Part shown: positions 43,911-56,540 of the stretch, piece after piece
Layout of the letters: every line of letters starts with the position of its first letter
Position numbering within the stretch: position 1 is the stretch's first letter
Assembly: GCA_038373885.1 (NCBI GenBank)
Contig: JAWZYV010012530.1
Coordinates: 496,001 to 560,000, forward strand
Direction of reading: 5' to 3'
Length of the DNA stretch: 64,000 nt
Source of the DNA: Cheiracanthium punctorium
Taxonomy: Eukaryota > Arthropoda > Arachnida > Araneae > Cheiracanthiidae
Position numbers and translations under genes: made by a program
The notes under the pieces: model-generated
Database searches by the model: none
What the model saw: the letters and a program-made list of their open reading frames with translations, nothing else
Told to the model about the DNA's origin: nothing

Positions 43911-46900
43911 AGATACATATGTATATAATGCCTGAAAAATATGCTTCAAAACTGTCTTCTAAGAGTCAGAAGGACAAAAAGTGGTGAAAAAATGCAATAC
44001 AGACCATAGCACAAAATTATCCAACGCCAAGGAGCGTAAGCGGACGTTTAAATGCTTCTAGAGAATGCATTGAGGATTTTAAAAGATTAATAAAGATAAA
44101 AGGTAACAAAATTTAGAATATATAGATCCAACCATCTATTATTTTAGTGTGAAAGAATTCATTTCGTCAAACCGCGAGTACTTCCAGTGATTTCGTCAAA
44201 CTGCGTTCCTATAGAAACCTGATGGCCTAATATTGCAATGTTAGGACATCAAGTATTCGGCTGCGTCTGTTTATCATCTAATGGCAATAAGGTTCCATGA
44301 AAGTAACATATAGGTGCCAAAGTTGGAAAAGTTATAATTTTCGATGTACGAAAGAGAGAGAATAGAATCTGAATGAAGTGTATTTGTACAGTACATAGAG
44401 AAAGCCAAAGGATACTTTTAGAAAAAGCTCAGGGAAAAGTGAGAAGGGGGACATAAAATATATCTGCTCTTAAAATAAAAAACTTAGGATAAGAATTAAA
44501 GTCTAGGATTAGAATTAAATTAAAGTTTTGAAAAAAGAAGAACAAGAATTTATCAGTCAAAATGTGTGATCTACATCGCACATCCCTCTCGTCCATAATC
44601 ATGCTTTAGAAACAATTTCTGCAACTTAATTGCCCTTCAACAGAAGATAAGTATATATTCCTCTCAAAAACACCTAAAATTTGAGTTATCTTATCGATAC
44701 AAACTTCCGTCAACTCTGCGTCAGATATACAGAAAATTTTGCAGTTTTCTCTGTTTTTACGTCTAATCCAATTCTGTTTTCTAAGACATTAATTTAAAAA
44801 TCATGTCTTGCTTCGATCCAGTGAATTGTCCAAATTACAACATTCTGTTTATGCAGATATGTTCTAAGAAAGTTTCATCCCAACGTCAGATGTCATGAAC
44901 TAGACCTCTACTCTACGGAAGAGATACCCATAATGACAGAAAAAAAAAAAGAGAGAGAGAGAGAAAGAGACTGTGATCATAATTCCAAGTAATCCTTCAA
45001 AATCTCTTTTGCTTTTTACTTCACGATCTTGTTGAGTTTAAATTTCTCTAAAAATGTGCAATACCATCTTGTATTCCTGGTTGACACTCAAGGATTTCAG
45101 CCACGAGCCAGTAAGAGGATTAAAGGTCTATGCCACGGACAAGGCTGAGACAAGCACGCCGAACAGAAGGGAAATAAGATGATGAGCGTATACTTAAAAT
45201 TTTATTCAAATGTATCCAAGGATGGACTTTTTGATATTCCTGAAAAAATAATTTGAAGCTTATGAATAATATGCAAATGACTTCACGTTTCCCCAAATCA
45301 GACATGAAATCATCTAGAAACATTTCAAATCCAAGAAATAATTCTATCTACCCCTCCGTTTAAACAAGATTATAGGAATTCCCAATACATTATTTGTGTA
45401 ATTCATACGAAAACACACATTCTTTAAATTACTTTTATACGAGAATTCCGTCCTAAAAACTAAGTAATTACAGTGCAATAATGCATGGTGAAATGCGACT
45501 TGTCTGGAAAAGCTAAGACCGTCTGACTCAAGAAAAGTTACGAATTCCAAAACAATTCATCAATCAACCTCCACACGTGCAAAGGTGTTGATGAGGTAGA
45601 AAAAATGATAGCCTTACAAGGTCGCTTTATTACGATGACCACCACTATCTGCGTGAATGATACTGGGTAAACCCAGATCTGATACATTAAAATGGCTAAT
45701 GGAATAATAAACGGTTTGCTTCAATATGCAACTATCTTGGAGGGTTACTTTGTAGCTCATAAATGCATGGAAAAGTTTTGCAAGAAAACGGGTAAGGTAC
45801 TAATCACTTCGAATAGAACAGAGAAATGAAATTAGTTGATGATGAAAATTTTATTGAATGTAATTCGAATTCTATCCGAAAGAGGTTGATCAGAAACTAT
45901 ATACATTATTCAAGAATTGTTTATGGTGTTTAGATTTCATTTAACGTGTCTTGTGTTTCCCCTTGTTTTTCCTATTTTTCATTTTTGCTAAGCAGACTGG
46001 TTTTTTTTTCTTACTTTATCATAATTTGAAAGTACAGACCTAAAGATTTCTCACTATACTTTTAAGCTACTCAGATTTTAAAACTCGCGAAATCCACTTT
46101 CTAATATCAGTTTTGTTTTAATTCCGTTTCATTTCCCTTAAGAAAAACATTAATGTGAAATATTCAATGTCTTAAACACTTTTCAACTACCTTTAAAAAA
46201 TCTTCATAGAACCTTCTATATTGTTTAAAATATTACGCCATTTTAATACATCTTACCAATTATTGTCAATTTACTGTAAAGTATCGGAGTATCAAAACTC
46301 TTTATGTGAGCTCTTGTAATCTATAAATATATATTACAAAAATCTCACTGTTCTTCAAACATACTTCAAAAACATCAAGAATCTTCAAAAAGCATTCTCT
46401 CCTCCGTATAACATATTTACCTAAAATCATTTTACGTGTTTCTGTGTAGAAACACCTGTAGACGTTAATAAGCTATTTTCTAAAAAAAAAAACGTATAAT
46501 ATAGTAAACAAAATTAACATTCATAAGCTTCATGCCAATCTGATCATATTTTCAAGAGTTTGCAAAACAGACAGGCAGATAAACAATTACTTGTCTAATA
46601 TTCTTATCATCTTTAGTGTAAATTACTAATAAAAACACTACTTGAAAGCTATTTTATATAAAAGGTTTTCCTTTACATTTAGCGTTGCAATATGATTTTT
46701 ATTTTAAAAAAAATGTGTACAGTGCTTCAGAGCAGAAGTTCATCATACACGATAAAGTTAGAAAAAACATGTTTTCAACTGTAATTCACCAGAATCTCGA
46801 ATTGCGAAATGTTTGGCAAAAGCATTCTCCGTGCTAGACCACCCTGTGAGATTTCAGTGATGAATTGTAGAAATGGCGCAAGACAATAAAAGCTCAATGG

Positions 46901-46943
46901 CACTTTCCTCTGGGTGAAGGGAATACGAATTTTAGTGTTCTAC
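43911..46943. other. AT-rich spacer with a (GA)n tract
   Basis: A (GA)n microsatellite lies at about 44950-44970. A short direct repeat TTTCGTCAAAC lies at 44161 and 44190. No gene was recognised. The minus-strand frame at 45120-45323 has no known domain. Confidence 0.45.
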
Positions 46944-47132
46944 ATTATCCTGTTAAAAAATTGCTGGTCTTAAAAAAAAAAAAATATTCGCTCGAAATTC
47001 AGAAATGTCTTTTAAGTTTTAGTCATGTAGGCAGGGCCCGTTCTAGATTATCTATTAAAAGATTGTTGCTCTAAAAAATTTTCGTTCGGATTTCAGTAAA
47101 GTCTTTTAAATTTTAGTCTTGTAGGCAGAGAA
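46944..47132. repeat. Degenerate tandem duplication, period about 101 bp
   Basis: TTGCTGGTCTTAAAAA--TTCGCTCGAAATTCAG followed by TCTTTTAAGTTTTAGTC-TGTAGGCAG (46961-47034) recurs as TTGTTGCTCTAAAAAA--TTCGTTCGGATTTCAG and TCTTTTAAATTTTAGTC-TGTAGGCAG (47063-47132). Only the two units are seen. Confidence 0.75.
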
Positions 47133-47849
47133 TGACTGAGACAGCCGAAAACCCTAGGCCCAGCATTTTTGAGGCGTCTGTAGTAACGATTTGTTTTCTG
47201 CTCCTCGGACATAATAATAAAAAAATTAACAATAAATAAAATTATTCTGAAGTGAATGACGTAAGCAAGTGCTTTTCGCAAGTCTGTTGTTGGTATAACA
47301 TTTTCCCCCTTTTGCCATTGGCAACAATGAGTTGTTTATTCGTTTGAAAACTTCAGAACACAATTTTTCAGTATTTTTTAAAGTTCCACTGTCTGCCGTT
47401 TGCATATATTATTGGAGATTATTTTTTTCCGTGTGCCCTGGGGACGAATGGGATATAAACCATATTAAAATGTATCCTAGAGTTAATCAACTGATCAGAT
47501 AATAAAGATATTCCTCTACCTTTTTTTTCTATGGCAACTTGTTTTTATTTTATTTCATAAAGCTAGTGTGTTCATTTGTAAGATATTGGTAGAGAGAATA
47601 TTTAAATATGATGAATAATGCGTTTACAGAATAGAAATTTAGATTTTTGAATCATCCAGTATATTTAGATGTTCTTATTGGATATGTTGTGAAGGTGACA
47701 TTTTGACGTATTTTTAAATAAATTTGTAAATTTGAATCCATACTGTTTCGTCTGAAAACTGTTAGTTTGTCCCTTTTTTCTTCTGGATGATTATGCGATC
47801 ACGGCCACGCCATAGGGCCCCTATCCGGTCATATCTTTACACTTTCGGT
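47133..47849. other. AT-rich sequence without recognisable feature
   Basis: GCCCTAGGCCCAGC-like phrases at about 47150 hint at an old hAT end, but no matching end was found. Confidence 0.4.
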
Positions 47850-48085
47850 CACGTGATGTAAATATTTATTCGCAGTTGAATACATATGGAGAGAGGGCTG
47901 ACATTCCCCCCCCCCCCTTTTGTCCAAAAAAACTTTTCAAATAAATCCATAAATTTTTAATGCGCAATAGTTATGTTTCAATAATGACATCATGTCAATG
48001 AATTAATTCTCCACACTGGAATGCTTTCGACCTTAACATAAAGTTTGTTCTATCCCTGAATACAGTGCATTTCATGTATCCTTCT
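47850..48085 (+). repeat. Dispersed repeat, copy 2 (first copy at 34675)
   Basis: Contains AAATATTTATTCGCAGTTG, ATAAATTTTTAATGCGCAA, TGGAATGCTTTCGACCTTAAC and TTCTATCCCTGAATACAGTG, matching the first copy in order and orientation. An internal run of 12 C (47908-47919) is absent there. Confidence 0.75.
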
Positions 48086-51000
48086 TGAGTGACCTTTGGG
48101 AGACATCTTGGTTCTGATGCCTATAGTTAGTTTCACATAGTCGGATTCTGTGATTAAAGACACTTCCTAGCTAAGTGCTCTTGACAATGGACAGTTTGAA
48201 GTCTGCTGATGGATGTCTATGTTAACCCATTAGAAAAACACATTTATAATCTGACAGAATATTTTTCACCGAGTAAAAATAATTCTACAGACAAAATGTT
48301 GCTTTGAAAAGCACTCACTTCCCCGTCTTATTTTTAAAAAGGGACCTTTTATGACCAATCAACAAGAAATTTTCGTTGCATACCACATTTCCAAATTATT
48401 ATTGATATCAGTTTTAAAATATCAATAACTATTATTAATTATTCTTGGCAATGTATATATAAAACTGTTGAGCTTAAATTTATTGTTAGTAATATAAGAG
48501 CTTATAGAGTTCTGCGATTAAATGTGATACTGTGTTTATCTGGATTACTTGACGCTGGAGTACGATATACAACCAGAATAATTTCAGTCAGGACACTGTT
48601 TTAGAAAAGAATAACAGGCACGGTATACTACTGTCAAAAACAATAATCAAATTATAAAAAGATTATTGTATTGAACAGTAAATTAATGAATTAAATCAAA
48701 CATCAGCAAGAATACACTAACGCACATATGATTGTTGCTCTGTCTCTAGGACATTTTTAAGATTTGGTATGTAATTTATTAGCCCTTCTTCTACAACTAA
48801 TTCACTTAAAATATTTTCATGGCCATGAACTTCTTTATGATTCATAAAGGCTGTCCCAAAAATCCTTTTTAGAAAATGTCATTCAACTCTGTTTTTCTTT
48901 TCTTCCTTTTTTTTCTTACTTAATTTTTGTCCTCAGGAAAGACCACTGGTTAGTTCTTCTTGACGAGACTATCTATATTTCTAGTTTTGAAATAAGGATA
49001 TAAAATAGAAGCTGTCGTCTGGAAAATCATATGCAGGAAGTAAGAATTTTGATTTTGGACATTTTCCATCCATTTTTTGTATTATGTAAATGAAGTGGAC
49101 TGTACATGAAGTGGCTTGTTTTATAGATCCAAATGATTACAACAAGCGCCTTCAATTGCAATAGAAGAGAGATTTGTAGCTTCAATCCGATGAACTGGAG
49201 GCTTGTGTGCAAGTCACTCGCCTACCTAATTTTGGGAGAAAATAAAACAATACACTTAGATTAATGCATAGTTGATCTAATACTGTCATTTAATCTAGCT
49301 AGGAAAAATTCATTAGAACAAACGCGCATTAGTAAAACTAGGTAAAGAAGCTCGTAATTTTACAGTTAAGTTTCTTTAATACAATCATGTATCAGGTTAT
49401 AGTTTACTAAATCGCAGTTCCCCAGAATAACCAAAAAAGATCCTACTAAGACTTTGGAAATTGATTAAGAGAAATGAGTTTACATTTTTAAAAGGGTTTT
49501 ATTAAATCACATGCTTTTATTTTATACTAATGAACTTATTGGTAATATTTCCAAACCCGGAAGTTTCATTTAAAAGTGTCTATAGACAAGTCTAGAAACC
49601 TCTTATTTTTTCAGTCTCCTAGGCTGTTAAAAAAGTTACACTGACACGTGCAAAGATTTTGCTTCCAATTTAATCTTTCATGAATGATTTCATCACTTTA
49701 TCCTATTTCATTTAATTTGAATTTGTCTTAACACAGGTGAACACAATCATTGTTTCGTAAAACTAATATAAAGAAGAAATCTTGAACCCTAACTGTTTTG
49801 CATAAAGTTTCAATTCAAAATCAATTTAGCAGCGATGCATAGATATTATCTACAAATCTTCTGAGATTGTAGAAACCTTTTTGGCTTTTATTATTTGCAT
49901 AATATACTTAACAAAATTAAATTTATTTTCATCGTTTCAGCTGAAGTGTCTGGTATATCGGTTAACATTATCGCAGGTTCCGAAGGTCATTACTTCAAAA
50001 GACAAAAAACCTACTGTCTGTTTTTTTAATATTATAGAAATATTATTCGGGAGCATGATAAAAGTATTTGATAATATGTTTTCCGGTTTTATTTCCCAAC
50101 TGTGTAAATGATGTAAAGTATCCGTGGAAACAGATTGCTTCTTAAATGTACTTATATTTTACAAGGACATAATAAGATATTAAAAATAAGACTGACACGT
50201 GTAGCTTAGCAGAAACAAAAGTTATCTGAACCGGCTCACGTGCAAAGAATGCTTATTCGTGTTTCGTATCCATTAGCCCATGCTGCATTGTCACAAAATT
50301 TACTTTTTTCTTTCACAAAGAAACTTTTTTTAGTACACCGATGTTCCGCCTCAGTGTTTTTTCTTTTTTTTAAATACTTAATTTTTAACTTAGCTCCTCT
50401 TCCATACCAAATAGAATATGTATGGGAGATAGTGATTTTTCTCAGTGGTTTATTTGTACTTTCATCTTAATTAGAAATATCACTTGCATAAAGAATCGCA
50501 TACACAAAAACGTTGAGTGTTTTTAATTGTAGCTGGTTTATTTATTAAATGAGCGTTTTACTATTTTTATCACGAAAGATGCAACAGTTATGTGAAAGAA
50601 TAAGGAAATTTTAAGCTGTTTTAAAAGAAAAAGTTAAAGCTTATTGGAATGAAATAGATAGGACATATCGTTCTGAAAAGCCTTTCAGTAGATAAAACTG
50701 GTAAAACTCATATTTTTATATTTGTCTTGTATTTCATTCGCCCAATAGATACCGATTTCACTAATAGCTACCGATTTGGTGAAATTTCTCCTTTTAGTAG
50801 GAAGAACAATACAATAGGGCCAGTCATATCTGTGTCCCAACGACAGCGCCAAATAAGCCGTTTTGAAGCCAAGTTAACGGCGTCTCAATATAGTTTTATG
50901 CTTTACACCCAAATATGCGAGCCCGGTAAACGGAAAAGATGCCAAGTTCGGGGCATGCAATGAAAAAGGCCCGCCCGTGCATGCTTTAGATGGGGAGAAA

Positions 51001-54000
51001 ATGTAACTGAAGTTTTTTTAAGTGCATTTTGGGGGATAACATTAAAATAGAATAAAATGTTTGAATTTTTTTAATAAAGGTAAATTATTAAAAGGACTGT
51101 GTTACATATTAGGTTTAGAATTAGATGCTGGGGCCAGGCCTTTCTGGCCCCTAATGACGAGCCGTCACTGCTTTCGTTTATTGCTGAGAAATTTTCGATG
51201 AATTATGCTAAAATAGATATGTCATATTGAAAAATTAATATATAAATAAATTATCGATTGAATAAGGTTTGAACTATCGTATCAAGCTACGGAAAAATGT
51301 TTTTTTCTTCATCATTGTTAAATCTCAAATTTAACCAATGCAAACAAAGACTTATTTCATAGCAAAAATAAAATTATCGTAAAGAATAATGTAAGATGTT
51401 GCCATTAAAGAAACAAAAAAAGAGCAATCAAGCTAGAGAAAAGAATATAAGTGATTAGTGAAAAAGCACGAATAATGAAAGAACTGTATAGTAAAATACT
51501 AGAAAAAAAATAGAAATGAAAAAATAATTCTCTAGAAGAATAAATATTGTTAGCAAAGCACTTAATAAAACTTGAAAAGTAAGTGAAGCACGAAGCTAAG
51601 ACAAAAAAGAAATTTGATGTAAATTAATTAATTTTTTTAAGTAACTATATTGTTTCTTTTTTTGCGTGTGTATGTGATAAAAATAGTGGCATACGATAAA
51701 TTATGAACACAACAATGAAAGCTGTCAGGAAGTTGGAATGAAAAAGAAAGAAAAGGGAACACAAGGAGTGGTTCTAAAAATTGCTTCCGAATAAATGACT
51801 GGAGTTTGCAGAAGAACCGTTTCGTCGATGGAGTTACAATTAAGTGTGGTAAAAGAAGGAACCAGAAATTATATAGAGAGGCAATGAGACTTCAACATAT
51901 TTAACTTTTAAAAAATGCATAGATGCATTAAGTAATTTACATTCAGACATGTCTCATTTGGTATAAACTTTAAAATTTCCTATTGAAACCATTAGTCTTC
52001 CTAGCTAATTCGATTTCTGAAGTTTGTTTTACAGTAGGAATGACATTTCATGGCTGCGTTGTGAAAACTAATTGAGCTCCAATTTTATACAAATTTTAAT
52101 GTTAATCAATGACCTACACCTGCATACGATATTTTTAGAATATTGTGATTTTATTTGGAAAAAAAATTACATGTTTTTGCAACATTATAGCGAGTCTAAT
52201 AACATAGAAACAGAAATTCTCGAATGGTAGAGAATAGAACTGATAGGGAAAACTCGACATGCAAACCTACACTACGGTAGTCTATATTTAAACCAAGTCG
52301 ATAATTTGGGAGGAGGGTCAAATAACAGCTGAAAAAACCGATTGTGATTTAATAACAATCATTAGTTATCTTCAGACTTCCTCTCATTCCTGCCCTTGGA
52401 AGACATATTCAACAGGTATGTGTGCGTCTAGTAGCTCCACCAGCAGGAAGGTCGCCGAAATAATCACGACGTGCGACAGACTGGGGTTGGTGGGTGGGTG
52501 GTAAATAAAAGGCATCGTAACACAATTCATGCCTTTGATCCATGTTTGTGGAAATGTTTATTATCGGTATCATCTGGCTGTTTCTCGCTGTCAGTTTTAT
52601 TTCTACATTTTCACCATAAAAGTCATAAACCGTTTTGTCTCGTTCTGTAGGTAATGCTCTCTAAGAGGATTATAAGGAATTGTTCGCTCAGTGTGAAACT
52701 GATGGTCTTCGAAATTGCAGGTAGATTAAAAAGTTGATAGTGATACAGCTGAAAAACTGAAAAGCTGCAGCTGAAAATGATCGCTGTAGTTTTTTTATTT
52801 TCTTTGAATAAATCTTTAAGAGGATAAGACTCATTTTAGTTTATTTGATTTCCAAAAAGTTTCTTTTTTGTTTTATTTATTTATTTTGTAAGTAAATAGT
52901 TTTCTAGAAATTTGATAGACTTATTTATTAGTAAACATGTTATTGTGACAAACCTTGCCTAGACTACATCTCTATTCAATCCCCTGTTGCACATGCAATC
53001 ATTATATTATCTTTTTGTCTTTTATTTTTTCTGTGACCAAATAAATCATTGACAATAATCATTAGTTTTTTTAATATTTTAAGAGGTTAATTCTAAAAGA
53101 CTCGGTAGCTGTAACTTTGTACAAAACACTTCTTTGAAATGACTATTGAACTGAGAATTATTAGTTCTGAATTTCAAAATCACTCAATTACCTTTAGAGC
53201 AATTTCAAAACTAAATGTGTTTTTTTAAAAGTCAACGGTTCAATATTAGTTCCATTACCAAAATATGCTACACAATAAAGTGTAAATTGGAATACATGTA
53301 AATTAATTCAAATTTTTACATTAAAACATACTAAAAAATAAATAGCATGTCCACAGTATAAATATATGTCTAATTCAAAAAGTTGCGAACTTTGCAAAAA
53401 TTGCTTGTAGTGTAAAAGGCAAAAACCTAAACAAAATAAAATTTCGATTCCTTTTGCTTGAATTTTATAAACATGCACAAGATATACTTCAATTTGTTCA
53501 ATCAATTTTATTTTATTTTATTCCTGTTTATTCATTTATTTATTTGTTGTATTCCGAATAATTCCTAATTTCTTCTCCATAAAAATGCTTGAAATCGGTG
53601 TAGTTTTCTTCTGAAAATATGGAGCAAAACTGCTCATCTGAATAATACTATAAGTTTTCTTGTATTAAACAAATTAATCACATATCGAGGTCGATGTAAT
53701 TTAAATCTAAAATATGACGGTGTTAATCTCTTAACCAAACTTGAATTAAGCAATTCTACAGCAATTTTTAATGTATATGACCATTCGAGTACAATAGAAT
53801 GAAAAGAATGAAATCATGACATTCAAAATTGTTGTTTGTTGAGCTAGAAGATTCTGATATGAGGGCATTTTGACAACGATATTGGTACTTCAGTGTACAA
53901 ACTCGAAACTGTTAAATAATGGAATAATATAGTATAATACACAGTTCGAAGCCTATACAGCATGAAGTCTCTGATTGCTTCTTTTAATCAGTTTCTTAGT

Positions 54001-54439
54001 AGTTGAACGTACATGAATACGCTTTAGCATGCTAAAAACTTATGCCTCGACGATGTAGTTCTATCTACATTATGCGAAAACCTGAGAGATTATTTCAGAT
54101 TATTTGATTTATGATGACTTGATATATTAATTTCTGATGACTTTCCGAGATAATGTCAAATTAGCAACTTCCTTTCCGAAATTTCTCCACTATGGTATAC
54201 CGTGGTATCATTGTTCTAAATTTTTCATGTAAAGTTGATCTGTGTTCGCTAATGGTCACAAATTGCATTTCTCTATACAACTCACAGTGTAATCATAAAA
54301 TGGCATCTTTCCTCATTTTCTTTAAATTATTTGTTTGAGTATTTTCGGCACAAGTTACCTATGGATGAATTTTGCTCACGTTTTTAAAGCATTTTCATGA
54401 TTATTGTGATAATTTGTCTATTAACAGAAAACTGCTCTC
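48086..54439. other. Long AT-rich stretch with almost no recognisable feature
   Basis: Over 6 kb without a convincing gene. Three minor points. 50800-50990 is less AT-rich and holds a 78-codon frame (50727-50963) of unknown nature. At about 51165-51170 the inverse of GACGAGCCGTCACTG resembles a hAT end (CAGTGACGGCTCGTC) with a GGGGCCAGGCC tract inside, but no partner end was found. CAACAGGTATGTGTG at about 52407-52421 matches a splice donor but no exon can be supported. Confidence 0.4.
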
Positions 54440-54464
54440 AAAGAACTCTAACTAAAATTTACTC

Positions 54465-56010
54465 ATTACTAAGACTGTTTTGGTTGATAAATCTTCTCTG
54501 TTGATAGCATTAATAGCATTTTAACCACTGGTCCTTGCACTAAATAAAATTCTGATCCTACTAGCAATCCTTTTTCTGAAATCAAACGAACTGTTACGTC
54601 CTTTGTAATCTCAAATGATCAAACTAAACGTTATGTTATTCCTTCTATTGCTAAATGTGCACATTTCTATGCCCTTCCTAAAATTCATAAACCTTCTCTT
54701 ACCTTTCGCCCTATTGTTTCTAATATTGGTACTGCTTCTTACAGCCTTGCACGTTTCCTCTCACATACCCTTTCACCTTTGACTGCTAGTAATACTCACA
54801 CTGTTAAAATCTCTTATGAATTTGTTTACAAAGTTAAACTACTTTATCCGTCTAATTGCAAAATGCTCTCTCTTGATGTTAAGTCTCTATTTACTTATGT
54901 TCCTATCCAGGGTACGATTGACGGTTTGGAAAACGTTTGCGCAAGTTTCATTATTCTTCAGTCGAGATTAAGGAGTTTATCTCTGTAGTAATCGCTTGAG
55001 TTAAACAAAATGCTTTCATTTTTAATGGTTCATTCAATAAACAAACCGAGGATCTTGCTATGGGTAATCCTCACTCACCTTTTTTATGTGATATTTATGT
55101 GCATTGTTTTAAAAAGAAGCTCTTCAAGGTCTGTAATTTTTCGTGCTGGATCAGATATGTTGACGATACTTTCGTTCCTGTGGATTCCAATTGTGATATT
55201 TCTAATTTACTTTCGATTGTTAACTCTGTTGATCCATGTATCCAGTTTACTTTAGAAGAGGAGTGCAACAATTCTTTGCTTTTTCTGGATGTTCTTGCTT
55301 CTAAGAATCCCAACGCTTTCTGTGCTTCTGTTCTCCACGAACCCTTTGCCTCCTCCTGTGCTCTTTCTAATCCTCCTTACCAGTCAAAACTTTCTGCTTT
55401 TTACACTTATGCGTTCCGTGCTATCAAAATTTGTTCTGACTCATCATCTCTTAATACTGAGATTAATTACTTAAAATCCTCAGCCATCACTCATGGTTTT
55501 ATCCCCTCTAGTATTTATAAGGCTCTTTCTAAATTCAATAAGTCCAACTCTCCTCTCCTACTGTTAACTAAATCAATAAATTGTATTGATTTCTTTTCAC
55601 CTTTATGGAATACAATTTCAAAAAATCTCCGTTTCGGTTACAAAGTCATCTTTAAGCAGGTAAATAAACTTAAATTTTCTTCTTTCAAAGCTCTTATTCC
55701 TACTGAGGACCGTTGCGGTGTCTATTATATTCCTTATGGATCTTGTGATTTGGGCTCGATTGGTCAAACGAGAAGACCTCTCAAACTTAGGTTCAAAGAA
55801 CATGACAGATATGTTTCTAGGCATGATTTTTCGAAATCTATTACAACTCATTGTTGGAATTCTGATCATCATTTTCAATTTTCTAAAGCTAAGATCTTAA
55901 GCACTCCTCAGTCTTTGTCCCATCTAGACTTTTTTGAAAGGTTTTCAAATTACCCAGCACTTGAAGAGTCTTATGAACGATGGTTTTTCCATTCCTTTCA
56001 TCTATTCTGT
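54465..56010 (+). pseudogene. Penelope-like reverse transcriptase / GIY-YIG endonuclease, broken
   Basis: Encodes the reverse transcriptase and nicking endonuclease for target-primed retrotransposition. Visible pieces in order are TVLVDKS near 54476; AHFYALPKIHKP and FRPIVSNIGTASYSLARFL, the conserved thumb/finger entry of Penelope RTs (54655-54765); LDVKSLFTYVP with the first catalytic Asp (about 54875); a frameshift near 54980-55060; then MGNPHSPFLCDIYV, RYVDDTF with the double Asp (55156-55167) and LFLDVLASK. The GIY-YIG domain follows: CGVYYIP (55714) and LGSIGQTRRP, then FKEHDRYV. The second tyrosine of the GIY-YIG signature is Ser (Y to S), which would be expected to damage the nuclease. 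There is a second shift and a stop in the N-terminal part. It is non-functional as it stands. Confidence 0.9.
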
Positions 56011-56062
56011 TTGGAAACAGTTGTTGTAAGGCTCTTTATTCTTCTATTTCCATTCTCACACC

Positions 56063-56103
<41 letters not shown>

Positions 56104-56449
56104 CTTAATTTATTTGTTGCTATTGTGTGTTTCTATGTATTATTTAAAATATATTTTTTAAATGTGTCGCTCTGTTTATATACTTAGAAATAAAAATAAA
56201 GTTTATGTTTGTTCTATTTTCTGTTGTGTTTTACATGTTTCTATTTTTTGCTCTTTTTTCTTTTCTCTTTATTTCTTTTATTTTATTATTGTTTTTTCTA
56301 GGTTTTATTTTTATCTACCCCCTTTCTCCTCCCCCTTTTCTTCTTCTCCCTTGTTTCTTGCCCCTTTTTTCCCTTCTTCTGAGTGGCAACTCTCTCTCTT
56401 CGCTTTTCCTTTCTGTTTAATTTTTTCAGCCCCAGTCTTTGTATGGACA

Positions 56450-56498
56450 GCTGCTGAAGAAGGACGAAAATTTTTTTCATCCGAAACACGTGTCCAGC
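56450..56498 (+). ncRNA. Hammerhead ribozyme motif of the Penelope-like element
   Basis: Self-cleaving RNA fold. Helix I pairs GCTG (56450-56453) with CAGC (56495-56498). The core CTGAAGA (56454-56460) fits CUGANGA. Helix II pairs GGA with TCC (56462-56464, 56480-56482) and extends after one mismatch through GAAAA/TTTTC. GAAA (56483-56486) is followed by CACGTG (56487-56492) and TC (56493-56494), with predicted cleavage after C56494. Helix III is a loopless self-complementary CACGTG, as in the minimal ribozymes of this retroelement class that are thought to act as dimers. One extra A (56461) sits between the core and helix II and may reduce activity. Confidence 0.65.
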
Positions 56499-56540
56499 GC
56501 GATAAGTATCATTTATGTGTGTGTTTTACAAAGTTTTAAT

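Larger units (their letters stand above)
54440..56540 (+). mobile_element. Truncated Penelope-like retroelement
   Basis: Coding remnants of the single Penelope polyprotein (reverse transcriptase followed by a GIY-YIG endonuclease) are followed by an (ATT)n run (56064-56102), T-rich 3' sequence and a hammerhead-ribozyme motif (56450-56498). The 5' part is missing before the equivalent of the early RT region. Penelope-like elements typically carry such ribozyme motifs in their terminal pLTR repeats. Only one pLTR-like copy is visible here. Ends are approximate. Confidence 0.85.

Noticed and set aside
47034..47183. hAT-like end CAGGGCCCGTTCTAG with GGCCTAGGG-type inner sequence
   Set aside because: No matching right end and no 8-bp duplication, and the segment is part of a tandem duplication.
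51120..51170. hAT-like right end (inverse CAGTGACGGCTCGTC)
   Set aside because: No left end or target duplication could be located within several kilobases.
52375..52420. Micro-exon with acceptor TTATCTTCAG and donor CAG|GTATGT
   Set aside because: Splice-like signals are common by chance, and no flanking exon, conserved peptide or gene context supports it.
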